Below the pieces are notes generated by a model that worked only from the letters and a program-made list of their open reading frames with translations, was not told the DNA's origin and ran no database searches. Source: Verrucomicrobiota bacterium (lineage in GTDB: Bacteria; Verrucomicrobiota; Kiritimatiellia; B70-G9). From it: DNA of 10,690 nt. How positions within the stretch are numbered: the stretch's first letter is position 1; every line of letters starts with the position of its first letter. Below are positions 1-7,158 of this stretch, in pieces. The stretch is from NCBI GenBank assembly GCA_003641465.1, contig QNAJ01000032.1, positions 1 to 10,690 on the forward strand, given 5' to 3'. The position numbers were made by a program, and so were the translations under genes.

Positions 1-956
1 CGGTGCACTTTGAGACGCCTTTGGGCGTGGTCCGCGCAGTAGAGGAGGTCTCATTTCATGTGGAGGTCGGGGAGTGCTGCGCAATGGTCGGCGAAAGTGC
101 CTGCGGAAAAACGGTCACGGCTCTGGCTCTTTCACGTCTCATACACTGTCCTCCCGGACGATACGTGTCCGGCCGAATACTTTTCCGCGGACGCGACATT
201 CTCTCCCTCCCTTCACGGGAGCTCCGTCGCCTCCGGGGGAATCGCATTTCGTACATCTTCCAGGAGCCAGCAGTCGCCCTGAACCCCGTATTCCGGATCG
301 GCTACCAGATCGGAGAGGCCATCCGGCTGCACCGGGGAAAGCGAGATGTCTATCCGGAAGTCGAGCATCTGCTCGAAATGGTGGGAATGCCCGATCCTCG
401 GCGCGCCCTGCAGAGTTATCCACACCAGCTCAGCGGCGGCATGCAGCAACGGGCGATGATTGCCATGGCGCTGGCCTGCAATCCGGACCTCCTCGTAGCG
501 GATGAACCCACAACTGCGCTCGATGTGACCATCCAGGCGCAGATACTGGACCTGCTGCGCTCTCTTCAGAGTCGCGTAGGTATGGCGGTGCTTTTCATTA
601 CCCATAACCTGGCGCTGGTGCGTGGGCTGGCCCGCCGCATATATGTGATGTATGCCGGCCAGCTGGTGGAGGAAGGCCCCACATCGGAACTGCTGGATCA
701 GCCCCTGCATCCGTACACACGATCGCTTATCGCGGCCGTGCCGCGGCTGCGACGGCGAGGGGTGGTCCTCGAAGCTATCCCCGGCGCTGTTCCCGATGCT
801 CTCAATCCTCCGCCCGGATGCCGGTTCCAGCCACGCTGCCGCTGGGCCGACGAGCGGTGCGCCCGGGAAACTCCGGATATGGTGCCGGTGCTTCCGAACC
901 GGCGGGTGAGATGTTTCCGGTGGAAAGAAATCCTGACGGAGGATCGCGGGACTTGA
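1..956 (+). CDS. Opp/Dpp-family ABC importer ATPase (OppD/DppD-like), 5'-truncated
   Basis: Cytoplasmic ATP-hydrolysing subunit of a peptide- or nickel-type ABC importer, incomplete at its N-terminus. The frame is open to the left edge. The first readable residues already lie in the A-loop strand that normally follows about ten residues of family N-terminus, so the true start lies outside the window. Numbering from the GTG at position 3, the Walker A GESACGKT is at residues 30-37, the ABC signature LSGGMQQR starts near 142, Walker B ends in Asp167-Glu168 and the H-loop His is 201. The C-terminus has the oligo_HPY extension: HPYTRSL followed by a Cys pattern (GCRFQPRC, then C and C). In a characterised DppD this pattern binds an iron-sulfur cluster. 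The stop overlaps the TTG start of the next ATPase, as is usual for DppD-DppF pairs. Substrate (peptide, nickel or metal-chelate) cannot be told from the ATPase. Confidence 0.93.
   Translation, partial: VHFETPLGVVRAVEEVSFHVEVGECCAMVGESACGKTVTALALSRLIHCPPGRYVSGRILFRGRDILSLPSRELRRLRGNRISYIFQEPAVALNPVFRIGYQIGEAIRLHRGKRDVYPEVEHLLEMVGMPDPRRALQSYPHQLSGGMQQRAMIAMALACNPDLLVADEPTTALDVTIQAQILDLLRSLQSRVGMAVLFITHNLALVRGLARRIYVMYAGQLVEEGPTSELLDQPLHPYTRSLIAAVPRLRRRGVVLEAIPGAVPDALNPPPGCRFQPRCRWADERCARETPDMVPVLPNRRVRCFRWKEILTEDRGT
938..942 (+). promoter_or_regulatory. Shine-Dalgarno GGAGG deciding the TTG start of the second ATPase
   Basis: GGAGG ends ten bases before the TTG at 953-955, which overlaps the upstream stop codon as TTGA. 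The competing in-frame ATG at 911 has no comparable purine-rich site, so the TTG is preferred. Confidence 0.6.
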
Positions 957-1963
957 GCGAGCAGATCCAGCAGGTTCTTCTGAAGGCAAAGGGTATTGAA
1001 GTGGTGTACCGTCGTGGCCGCCAGACCACCCGGGCGGTGCGGGGTGTATCGCTAGAACTCGGAATCGGTGAAAGTGTGGGCCTGGTGGGAGAGAGCGGAT
1101 GCGGCAAGACCAGCCTGGCCAAGGCCCTGATGCTGTTGGTGCCGACGCAGGCCGGAGACCTCTGGCTGGGCAGTCAACCTGTCGACCCTCAGGATCATCG
1201 TGCAGTCCGGCGGTATCGCCGCAGTGTGCAGATGGTCTTCCAGGATCCACATGGCTCGCTGAATCCGCGGTTGACGTCGGGTGCCGCCGTAGCGGAGGTA
1301 CTTACGGTAGTGCGGGGGATGGCCCGGCGGCAGGCGTTACAGGAGGCCGTGTCGTTGCTGGAGCAGGTGGGAATCGATAGTGCACTTGCCGGGCGCTACC
1401 CCCATGAGTTGAGCGGCGGACAACGGCAGAGAGTGGGCCTTGCGCGGGCACTGGCGGTCGGCCCGCAGGCCCTGCTTGCGGACGAGCCGGTTTCTGCTCT
1501 GGATGTTTCCATCCAGGCACAGATCCTGAACCTGATCAGACGATTTCAGATGGAGAGAAAGCTTTCGCTGCTTTTCATATCGCACGATCTGGCGGTGGTG
1601 GGCTATATGTGTCAGCGGGTGATGGTCATGTATGCCGGTGAGATTGTAGAAGAAGGCCCCGTGGATCGGGTCTACGAACAGCCCGCCCACCCATACACCC
1701 GCCTTCTGCTGGAAGCCGTTCCGGATCTGGACCGGCCGCTGGTCAGAGGAATTCACGATCGCGAAACGGAGCTTCTGCATCCACCGCAGGAGGGATGTCT
1801 TTTCTACCCCCGTTGTCCGTTCCGGGAAGAGCAGTGTCGCAGGGAGCATCCCGAGCCGGTTCCGCTGGCCGGGGGACGAAGCAGCCGGTGTTTCCTCGCT
1901 GAGGAACTGGCAGGGCTCGGCCGGGATGAAACCCCGCTGACTTGGAAGGAGCCGGTGGAATGA
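953..1963 (+). CDS. Opp/Dpp-family ABC importer ATPase (OppF/DppF-like)
   Basis: Second ATPase of the importer, expected to pair as a heterodimer with the preceding subunit beneath two permeases that are not in this window. From the TTG start it is 336 residues, normal for DppF/OppF. Walker A GESGCGKT is at residues 46-53, the signature LSGGQRQRVGLARAL starts at 153, Walker B carries Asp177-Glu178 and the H-loop His is 211. The C-terminal oligo_HPY segment shows the HPYTRLL motif and the same four-Cys arrangement (GCLFYPRC, then two more Cys) as its partner, consistent with an iron-sulfur site in both. An in-frame ATG at 911 would add 14 residues but lacks a ribosome site. The last codon overlaps the next start as ATGA, indicating translational coupling to the DUF364 gene. 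The family is certain; the substrate is not. Confidence 0.95.
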   Translation: MSEQIQQVLLKAKGIEVVYRRGRQTTRAVRGVSLELGIGESVGLVGESGCGKTSLAKALMLLVPTQAGDLWLGSQPVDPQDHRAVRRYRRSVQMVFQDPHGSLNPRLTSGAAVAEVLTVVRGMARRQALQEAVSLLEQVGIDSALAGRYPHELSGGQRQRVGLARALAVGPQALLADEPVSALDVSIQAQILNLIRRFQMERKLSLLFISHDLAVVGYMCQRVMVMYAGEIVEEGPVDRVYEQPAHPYTRLLLEAVPDLDRPLVRGIHDRETELLHPPQEGCLFYPRCPFREEQCRREHPEPVPLAGGRSSRCFLAEELAGLGRDETPLTWKEPVE

Positions 1964-2739
1964 GAAAATCCGTTTCCGGGAATACCACCGGTCGTGACCT
2001 CCTGGAGGAATCCCGCGGATTTCTCCGGGAACTGGTACGGCGGAAAGGTCTGGCCGGGGCACGGATATCCGTACAGGTCGGCGTGCTGAGTCCTGAGGAA
2101 GCTATCGGCCGGCCGCAAAGGCAGGATTTTCCACTGCTGCTCGGCCGGGAAGTGATGGTGGAGGCCCGGCTGGGTGATGCACGCGGGCAGGTCTTTACCA
2201 GTGCCCCGGCCGAGTATTCCGGACCGGTTGGGGATATTGTGGCGCTGGACATTTCCGATCCGCGCAGTCGAACAATCTTCGCGGCTACGCTGAACGCTGT
2301 CCTGCGCGCGTGCGGTCTGATAGAGGGCACCGTACACTGCCGCAATGAGGAGCCGGAATTGTGCGCGGCCGAGCTTGCCCGCCGGTTAATGCGCGACGGA
2401 ATCGCAAAGGTCGGGCTGGTAGGACTTCAGCCGGCATTTCTCGAGGCCCTGGCGAGGTCTTTAGGCCCGGAGAGAGTGCGGGTTACTGATCTGAATCCGC
2501 GGAACATCGGAACGCTGCGGTACGGAATCAAGGTGTGGGATGGGGACAAGCGTAACGGTGAACTTGCCCAGTGGGCGGACCTGCTGGTAATCACCGGATC
2601 TTCGATTGTAAGTGGTACTTTTGCGCCGCTGGAAGCCGAGCTGAGGCGGCTGAAGCGGCGTTTTGTCCTGTATGGGGTGAGTGCCGCGGCCGTCTGTAAG
2701 ATCTTCAATATTCCTCGCTTTTGCATCTATGGGCATTGA
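1960..2739 (+). CDS. DUF4213/DUF364 protein (putative heavy-metal chelation family)
   Basis: A 259-residue cytoplasmic protein without signal peptide or membrane segment. The N-terminal part (about residues 10-100) fits the enolase-N-like DUF4213 domain. The C-terminal part (about 110-259) is a Rossmann-like DUF364 domain: a VGLVGLQP strand-turn at 151-157, an acidic strand end VTDLNP at 175-180, the loop VITGSSIVSGT at 210-220, and a C-terminal YGVSAA...RFCIYGH block with Cys255 and terminal His259. The one well-studied structure of this family was interpreted as having an active site that could chelate heavy metals; no reaction is established. The start is the ATG of the ATGA overlap with the upstream ATPase, preceded by GGAAGGA at 1944-1950. 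Coupling to a Dpp/Nik-class importer suggests handling of an imported metal or metal-ligand complex, which is inference. Confidence 0.8.
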   Translation: MRKSVSGNTTGRDLLEESRGFLRELVRRKGLAGARISVQVGVLSPEEAIGRPQRQDFPLLLGREVMVEARLGDARGQVFTSAPAEYSGPVGDIVALDISDPRSRTIFAATLNAVLRACGLIEGTVHCRNEEPELCAAELARRLMRDGIAKVGLVGLQPAFLEALARSLGPERVRVTDLNPRNIGTLRYGIKVWDGDKRNGELAQWADLLVITGSSIVSGTFAPLEAELRRLKRRFVLYGVSAAAVCKIFNIPRFCIYGH

Positions 2740-2750
2740 TGCACGGGGCC

Positions 2751-2754
2751 GGAG
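2751..2754 (+). promoter_or_regulatory. Shine-Dalgarno GGAG favouring the GTG start of tgt
   Basis: GGAG lies eight bases before the GTG at 2763. The alternative ATG at 2739 overlaps the upstream stop by one base (TGATG) but has no purine-rich site before it. That start could still be used by re-initiation, which would add eight residues. Confidence 0.5.
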
Positions 2755-2762
2755 TGTGTCGG

Positions 2763-3932
2763 GTGAATGATATCGAGCCAAGCCGTGTGGGTCGTTTTGA
2801 GGTAACCGCTCAGGATCCAGATTCCCGGGCGCGGTGTGGCCTACTCTACACAGTGCACGGTGCCGTGGAAACCCCGCTGTTCTTGCCGGTAGGCACATAT
2901 GGCGCCGTGCGTTCAATTGCTGCATGGGAGCTGGAAGGAATGGGTTTTCAGATGCTTCTGGCTAATACCTATCATCTGGCCTTACGTCCGGGGGTGGAAG
3001 TTATCGAAGAGCACGGCGGGCTGCACCGTTTCATGGGGTGGGAGCGGGCTATCCTTACTGACAGCGGGGGATACCAGGTGTTCAGCCTGGCGGGGTTCCG
3101 CCGACTTTCCGACGAAGGTGTTGAGTTCCGATCGCATATCGATGGCAGCCTTCACCGGCTGACCCCGGAGAGTGCTATGGCTCTGCAGAGGCGCCTGGGG
3201 TCCGATATCGCCATGGTTCTGGATGAATGCCTGCACTATCCAGCATCGTACGATTACGCTTGTAAAGCGGTGGAACGCACCCTAGCATGGGCGGCCCGTT
3301 GCCTTGAGGAGCCCCGGGCTCCCGGACAGCTTGTCTTCGGTATCGTGCAGGGCGGGGAATACGAAGATCTCCGTGAACGTTGTGCGGCAGAGCTGGTGCG
3401 GTTGGGATTCGACGGATACGCGGTGGGTGGGGTAAGCGTTGGCGAGCCTGAGCCGGTGCTGCTGGAGTGGGCGCAGCGGACGGCGCGGATGTTGCCGGAA
3501 AGCCGGCCGCGGTATCTGATGGGTGTGGGAATGTTCAATCAGATGGTAGAGGCGGTGAGCGCCGGGATTGACATGTTCGACTGTGTAATGCCCACGCGCT
3601 TCGCGCGTAATGGCACGGCTTTCACCAGAGAGGGCCGTTATCCGGTGAAGTCAGCGCTCTACCGCTATGACGACACTCCTCTGGAAGAGGGGTGCGGCTG
3701 TCCGGTGTGCCGAAGATATTCTCGCGGATACGTCCGGCATCTGTTAAACGTGAACGAATCGTTGGGAATGCGATTACTGACGATGCATAACCTCTACTGT
3801 TACAAGGAATTCGTACAGCGGATGAGAGAAGCGATAGCAAGCGGAAGGTTCTCGGCGTTCCGCCGCGAGACCGCCGCGAAGTATTCGCGCGTACGACGCG
3901 ACCATCTGGAAAGGGTGAGGCAGAAAAGGTAA
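2763..3932 (+). CDS. tgt: tRNA-guanine transglycosylase (queuine tRNA-ribosyltransferase)
   Basis: Exchanges guanine-34 in GUN-anticodon tRNAs for the queuosine precursor preQ1, in the cytoplasm. From the GTG start it is 389 residues, close to the bacterial norm. The TIM-barrel motifs are all present: LLANTYHL at 65-72, DSGGYQVFSL with the general acid/base Asp100, MVLDEC with Asp154 for base recognition, FGIVQGG at 192-198, AVGGVSVGEP at 220-229, YLMGVG at 251-256, and GIDMFDCVMPTR with the nucleophile Asp273. The zinc site is complete: Cys311, Cys313, Cys316 and His342. One oddity is the loop after GVG, which reads MFNQ, where bacterial enzymes usually have a Thr/Ser-Pro-Asp/Glu-type stretch. 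It precedes yajC by 12 nt and heads the familiar tgt-yajC-secDF cluster. Upstream the queA gene often found with it is replaced by transporter and DUF364 genes. Confidence 0.97.
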   Translation: MNDIEPSRVGRFEVTAQDPDSRARCGLLYTVHGAVETPLFLPVGTYGAVRSIAAWELEGMGFQMLLANTYHLALRPGVEVIEEHGGLHRFMGWERAILTDSGGYQVFSLAGFRRLSDEGVEFRSHIDGSLHRLTPESAMALQRRLGSDIAMVLDECLHYPASYDYACKAVERTLAWAARCLEEPRAPGQLVFGIVQGGEYEDLRERCAAELVRLGFDGYAVGGVSVGEPEPVLLEWAQRTARMLPESRPRYLMGVGMFNQMVEAVSAGIDMFDCVMPTRFARNGTAFTREGRYPVKSALYRYDDTPLEEGCGCPVCRRYSRGYVRHLLNVNESLGMRLLTMHNLYCYKEFVQRMREAIASGRFSAFRRETAAKYSRVRRDHLERVRQKR

Positions 3933-3944
3933 GGAGGATTAGGA

Positions 3945-4292
3945 ATGTCTGGCTGGAATGGATGTCTGCTGGGGATGGCGGGTCAGGGTGCGCCGTCAGA
4001 TCAGCAGTCCCCGGTTTTTATGATCGGGTGGCTGGTAATCATGCTGGCCATTTTTTACATGCTGCTGGTTCGGCCGCAGCAGAAGCGGGAAAAAGAACGC
4101 CAGCGGATGATCGAGTCTATCAAGAGCGGGGATCGGGTTGTTTTCGGGGGCGGGATTATTGGGGTGGTGACGAATGTGAAGGACAAAACGTTCACGATCA
4201 AGATTGCCGACAAGGTTAAGGTAGAGGTTGTGCGGGGGGCGGTGAGTCGGGTGCTGAGCCGGGGCGAATCGCCACCCGAAGACGTGGAATGA
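3945..4292 (+). CDS. yajC: Preprotein translocase accessory subunit YajC
   Basis: Small inner-membrane protein that associates with SecDF and the SecYEG/YidC holotranslocon. It has 115 residues. A short polar N-terminus is followed by one transmembrane helix at about residues 24-43 (MIGWLVIMLAIFYMLLV), then the family motif RPQQKREKE at 44-52. A soluble C-terminal beta-rich domain follows, with the GDRVVFGGGIIGVV block near 63-76 and a terminal acidic tail. A near-perfect AAGGAGG at 3931-3937, seven bases before the ATG and overlapping the tgt stop, fixes the start and suggests strong translation. The protein sits between tgt and secDF, the standard location. Confidence 0.96.
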   Translation: MSGWNGCLLGMAGQGAPSDQQSPVFMIGWLVIMLAIFYMLLVRPQQKREKERQRMIESIKSGDRVVFGGGIIGVVTNVKDKTFTIKIADKVKVEVVRGAVSRVLSRGESPPEDVE

Positions 4293-4317
4293 GTGTTGAG
4301 TGAACGGGAGGATCGTG

Positions 4318-6828
4318 ATGAAGGCTGCCGGTGACGTGGTGGATCGGTACGCGTTTTGGAAGTGGCTTCTTCTTCTGGTCCTGCTGAGCTGGTCGATGGT
4401 CCTCATTACGCCGCTGAGCAAGAAACTGAAGCTGGGACTGGACCTGCGGGGGGGCACCAGTTTTGTCCTGGAGGTGGATGTCTCGGCGCTCGAAGAGGAC
4501 GCGCGCCGGGACGCCTTGGAGCGCGCCCTCGAAGTAGTACGGAACCGGGTGGACGCGATGGGAGTGTCCGAGCCGGTTATCTACCCCGAGCCTCGGAACA
4601 ACCGCATAGTCGTTCAGATACCGGGCTTGCGTGCCGAGGAAAGGCAGCGTGCCATTGAGAATCTCAAGCGGGCGGCCTATCTGGAGTTCCGTCTGGTCCA
4701 CCCGAAGAATGATCATCTGGTTCAGTCGCTTTTCGAAAAGGGGCTCGCTCCACCGGGATACCGCATCGTCAAGGTCGAGGAAGAGGACGCCAGCGGCCGG
4801 TGGATCTCGACTTATCTCTACCAGGAAGACCCTTCCCGGGTGCCTGAGGGAATGAGCCGTGAAGAGCTGAGGGAAAAGCTGGGGTCTTTTCAGGCTCCTC
4901 CGGGCTACGAATTCATGCTCAAGAAAGAGATACACCATGGGCAGGAGCTTTACCGTCCGTACTTTGTGAAGAAACGGCCGGAGCTGACGGGTGAGTACCT
5001 CAAGACCGCCGGGGTGGATATCCGCCAGTTGGGGCAGCCCGTGGTAACGCTTAGATTCGATGCCAAGGGAGCCCGCAAGTTCGCGCGCGTCACGGAAAAT
5101 TATGCTCCCGGCGGCCCGAAGAACCCCAGTGCCACCGGACGCCGTTATCTCGCTATCGTACTGGACGGCACGCTCTATTCGGCACCGTTCATCAAGACTC
5201 CGATCTACGGGGGCGAGGCGGTTATCGAAGGCAATTTCACTCCGGATGAAGCACGCGACCTGGCTATTGTTCTGCGGGCCGGCGCCTTGCCGGCTCCCTT
5301 GCGAATAGTTGAAGAGCGAGCGGTGGACCCGACACTCGGACGGGATTCGATCCGCAGTGGCAAGCGGGCAACCATCATGGCCGGCGTAGCGGTAATGGTG
5401 TTCATGCTGCTCTATTATCGCTTGAGCGGCACGGTGGCCGATGGAGCCCTCATTCTCGACCTCCTGCTGCTTCCTCTGGGCATGATGATCGCGTCAGGTT
5501 TCCTCGGCCTGCTTACTGCGGCGCAGTCAGTGGGCAACGCCCGTATCTCGCTGCCTACCCTGACCCTGCCGGGGATCGCGGGTATCGCTCTGACGGCTGG
5601 CATGGCAGTGGATGCCAACATACTGATTTTCGAGCGGATACGGGAGGAGCTCCGGGGCGGCAAGAGAATCTGGAGTGCCATTACCGCGGGGTATGAGAGG
5701 GCGTTCCGGACCATTCTGGACGCGAATGTAACGACCATCATCACCGCCGTGATCCTTTTCTGGCAGGGATCCGGCCCCATTCGGGGATTCGCGGTCACTC
5801 TGACGGCCGGCATCCTGGTGAGTATGTACACCGCTCTCGTAGTCACCAAGATGCTGTTCCACCTGATGGTAGGATATCTCGGTCTGAAGAATATCCGGAT
5901 GATGCGGTTGTTCACCAAGCCCCAGTTCGATTTTCTGGGGAAACGTACGATAGGCGTTCTTCTCTCTCTGCTCGTAATAGGGGGTAGTTGGACCGCTTTC
6001 GTTATCAAGGGGGAGCGGAATCTGGGCGTTGATTTTACCGGCGGACGTTCGATCACATTCGCCGTGGGGGAACACATCCCCGTGGAAGAAATACGTTCGG
6101 CATTGCAGAAAGCCGGAATCGGTGAAGCACAGATACAATACGTGAAGCGGATTTCTGCGGATCTGGAGGCCGCAAAAGCCGAAAACCTGGAGGTGCGCGT
6201 CGCCTTCGACGCCGGCAATCGGGCCCGTGAGGCGCTGTTGTCGCGATTCGGCGACCGCGGCCTGAAAGTCCTGCAGGAAGACAGTGTGGGCCCCAAGGTG
6301 GGACGGGAACTGCAGAGAAAGGCGGTTATTGCAATTGTTTTCGCGCTGGTAGGGATTGTTATCTATATCACCCTTCGCTTCGAATTCGGGTTTGCCATCG
6401 GTGCGATCGTAGCGCTGGCGCATGACGTTCTGATTACAGTGGGGGTGTACTGCCTGCTCGGCAGGCAACTGAGCCTCCCGATTATTGCAGCACTGCTGAC
6501 GATTGTAGGTTACTCGGTAAATGATACGATTGTGGTCTTCGATCGCATCCGTGAGAATCTGCGCCTGAGAGGGTCCGGCGCCTCGTTCATTGCCATTGCT
6601 AATTCCAGTATCAATCAGACGCTCAGCCGCACGCTTCTGACTTCCGTGACGACTCTGTTGAGTGTGGGAATCCTGCTGTTTTTCGGCGGTGGCGCGATCA
6701 ACGACTTCGCGTTGACCTTGTTTATCGGAATAATCGTGGGCACCTATTCTTCGATATTCATCGCTACGCCGGTTACGCTGCTGTGGCACCGCGAGAAGAG
6801 GCCGGAGAGTGGGAAGACCGGTACCTGA
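4318..6828 (+). CDS. secDF: Fused protein translocase subunit SecDF
   Basis: Proton-motive-force-driven RND-type membrane protein that helps pull exported proteins through SecYEG. SecD and SecF are fused in one chain of 836 residues. The SecD half has TM1 at about 14-32, motif LGLDLRGG at 39-46, a large periplasmic P1 domain, and a TM bundle whose helix 4 carries AGMAVDANILIFERIREE with Asp432, matching the essential proton-pathway Asp of characterised SecDF. The SecF half starts near residue 530. It has GVDFTGG with Asp572 and the NDTIVVFDRIREN motif with Asp736, followed by Arg771 in TLSRTLLTS, consistent with the second charged pair of the proton path. About twelve membrane helices are expected. 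The ATG is chosen because GGGAGG at 4306-4311 lies six bases upstream; in-frame GTGs at 4300 and 4315 are alternatives. The gene lies 25 nt after yajC. Confidence 0.97.
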   Translation: MKAAGDVVDRYAFWKWLLLLVLLSWSMVLITPLSKKLKLGLDLRGGTSFVLEVDVSALEEDARRDALERALEVVRNRVDAMGVSEPVIYPEPRNNRIVVQIPGLRAEERQRAIENLKRAAYLEFRLVHPKNDHLVQSLFEKGLAPPGYRIVKVEEEDASGRWISTYLYQEDPSRVPEGMSREELREKLGSFQAPPGYEFMLKKEIHHGQELYRPYFVKKRPELTGEYLKTAGVDIRQLGQPVVTLRFDAKGARKFARVTENYAPGGPKNPSATGRRYLAIVLDGTLYSAPFIKTPIYGGEAVIEGNFTPDEARDLAIVLRAGALPAPLRIVEERAVDPTLGRDSIRSGKRATIMAGVAVMVFMLLYYRLSGTVADGALILDLLLLPLGMMIASGFLGLLTAAQSVGNARISLPTLTLPGIAGIALTAGMAVDANILIFERIREELRGGKRIWSAITAGYERAFRTILDANVTTIITAVILFWQGSGPIRGFAVTLTAGILVSMYTALVVTKMLFHLMVGYLGLKNIRMMRLFTKPQFDFLGKRTIGVLLSLLVIGGSWTAFVIKGERNLGVDFTGGRSITFAVGEHIPVEEIRSALQKAGIGEAQIQYVKRISADLEAAKAENLEVRVAFDAGNRAREALLSRFGDRGLKVLQEDSVGPKVGRELQRKAVIAIVFALVGIVIYITLRFEFGFAIGAIVALAHDVLITVGVYCLLGRQLSLPIIAALLTIVGYSVNDTIVVFDRIRENLRLRGSGASFIAIANSSINQTLSRTLLTSVTTLLSVGILLFFGGGAINDFALTLFIGIIVGTYSSIFIATPVTLLWHREKRPESGKTGT

Positions 6829-6838
6829 GTTTTTAGGG

Positions 6839-6867
6839 TTGCGGCCGGCGGGCCTTGGGGCTATATT
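6839..6867 (+). promoter_or_regulatory. Putative sigma70-type promoter of rpmB
   Basis: A -35 element TTGCGG at 6839-6844 and a -10 element TATATT at 6862-6867 are separated by 17 bases. Three of six and five of six positions match the consensus and the spacing is optimal. Transcription would begin near 6874, giving a leader under 20 nt before the rpmB Shine-Dalgarno. It lies in the only sizeable gap between secDF and rpmB. Confidence 0.5.
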
Positions 6868-6891
6868 GCGCCGCCTGAGGGAGGAATCGGA

Positions 6892-7122
6892 GTGTCCAAG
6901 GTGTGTCAGATCTGCGGTAAGCGTCCGGTCAGTGGGCGCAGAATAGTCCGGCGGGGATTGGCGAAGAAGAAAGGCGGAATCGGCCTGCATACTACCGGCG
7001 TAAACCGGCGGCGGTTTCTGCCGAATCTTCAGCGCATCCGGGTTCGGGATGAAAAGGGCGCCGTGCGGCGGATGCGGGTGTGCACAGCCTGTATTCGTGC
7101 GGGGCGGGTCACCAAGGCGTGA
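6892..7122 (+). CDS. rpmB: 50S ribosomal protein L28, zinc-ribbon (C+) form
   Basis: Large-subunit ribosomal protein of 76 residues. It begins with the L28 signature KVCQICGKRPVSG and contains the core RRRFLPNLQRIRV. It ends in RMRVCTACIRAGRV. Cys5/Cys8 and Cys64/Cys67 form two CxxC knuckles expected to bind zinc; the E. coli and B. subtilis forms lack the full set. The segment of about 13 residues around AKKKGGIGLHTTG lengthens the protein relative to short L28 types and resembles forms I recall from Planctomycetota-like bacteria. The GTG start at 6892 is supported by GAGGGAGGA at 6877-6885, six bases upstream. Its own promoter is predicted just upstream, so it is probably not dependent on the secDF transcript. 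Confidence 0.95.
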   Translation: MSKVCQICGKRPVSGRRIVRRGLAKKKGGIGLHTTGVNRRRFLPNLQRIRVRDEKGAVRRMRVCTACIRAGRVTKA

Positions 7123-7158
7123 ACCATACCGACCTACTGCGGCAAGCGTAGCCGGCCG

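Noticed and set aside
213..1250. Long - strand open frame of 345 codons opposite the two ATPase genes
   Set aside because: It lies entirely antisense to two proteins with full family motifs, has no recognisable domain, and is rich in Pro, Arg, Ser and His as expected from reading G+C-rich codons backwards.
1337..2345. Overlapping - strand frames opposite the second ATPase and the DUF364 gene
   Set aside because: They mirror conserved + strand genes, overlap each other in different frames and show no family features.
6829..6845. Possible terminator after secDF (T-run at 6830-6834)
   Set aside because: The T-run is not preceded by a G+C-rich stem beyond short self-complementary GGTACC. The region fits better as the upstream part of the rpmB promoter.
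5527..6990. - strand open frame of 487 codons opposite secDF and rpmB
   Set aside because: The real SecDF and L28 proteins on the + strand explain this DNA. The antisense product has no motifs or plausible membrane or fold pattern.
7123..7158. Riboswitch or attenuator before gltA
   Set aside because: The gap is only 36 nt, shows no stable stem and is too short for a known riboswitch class.
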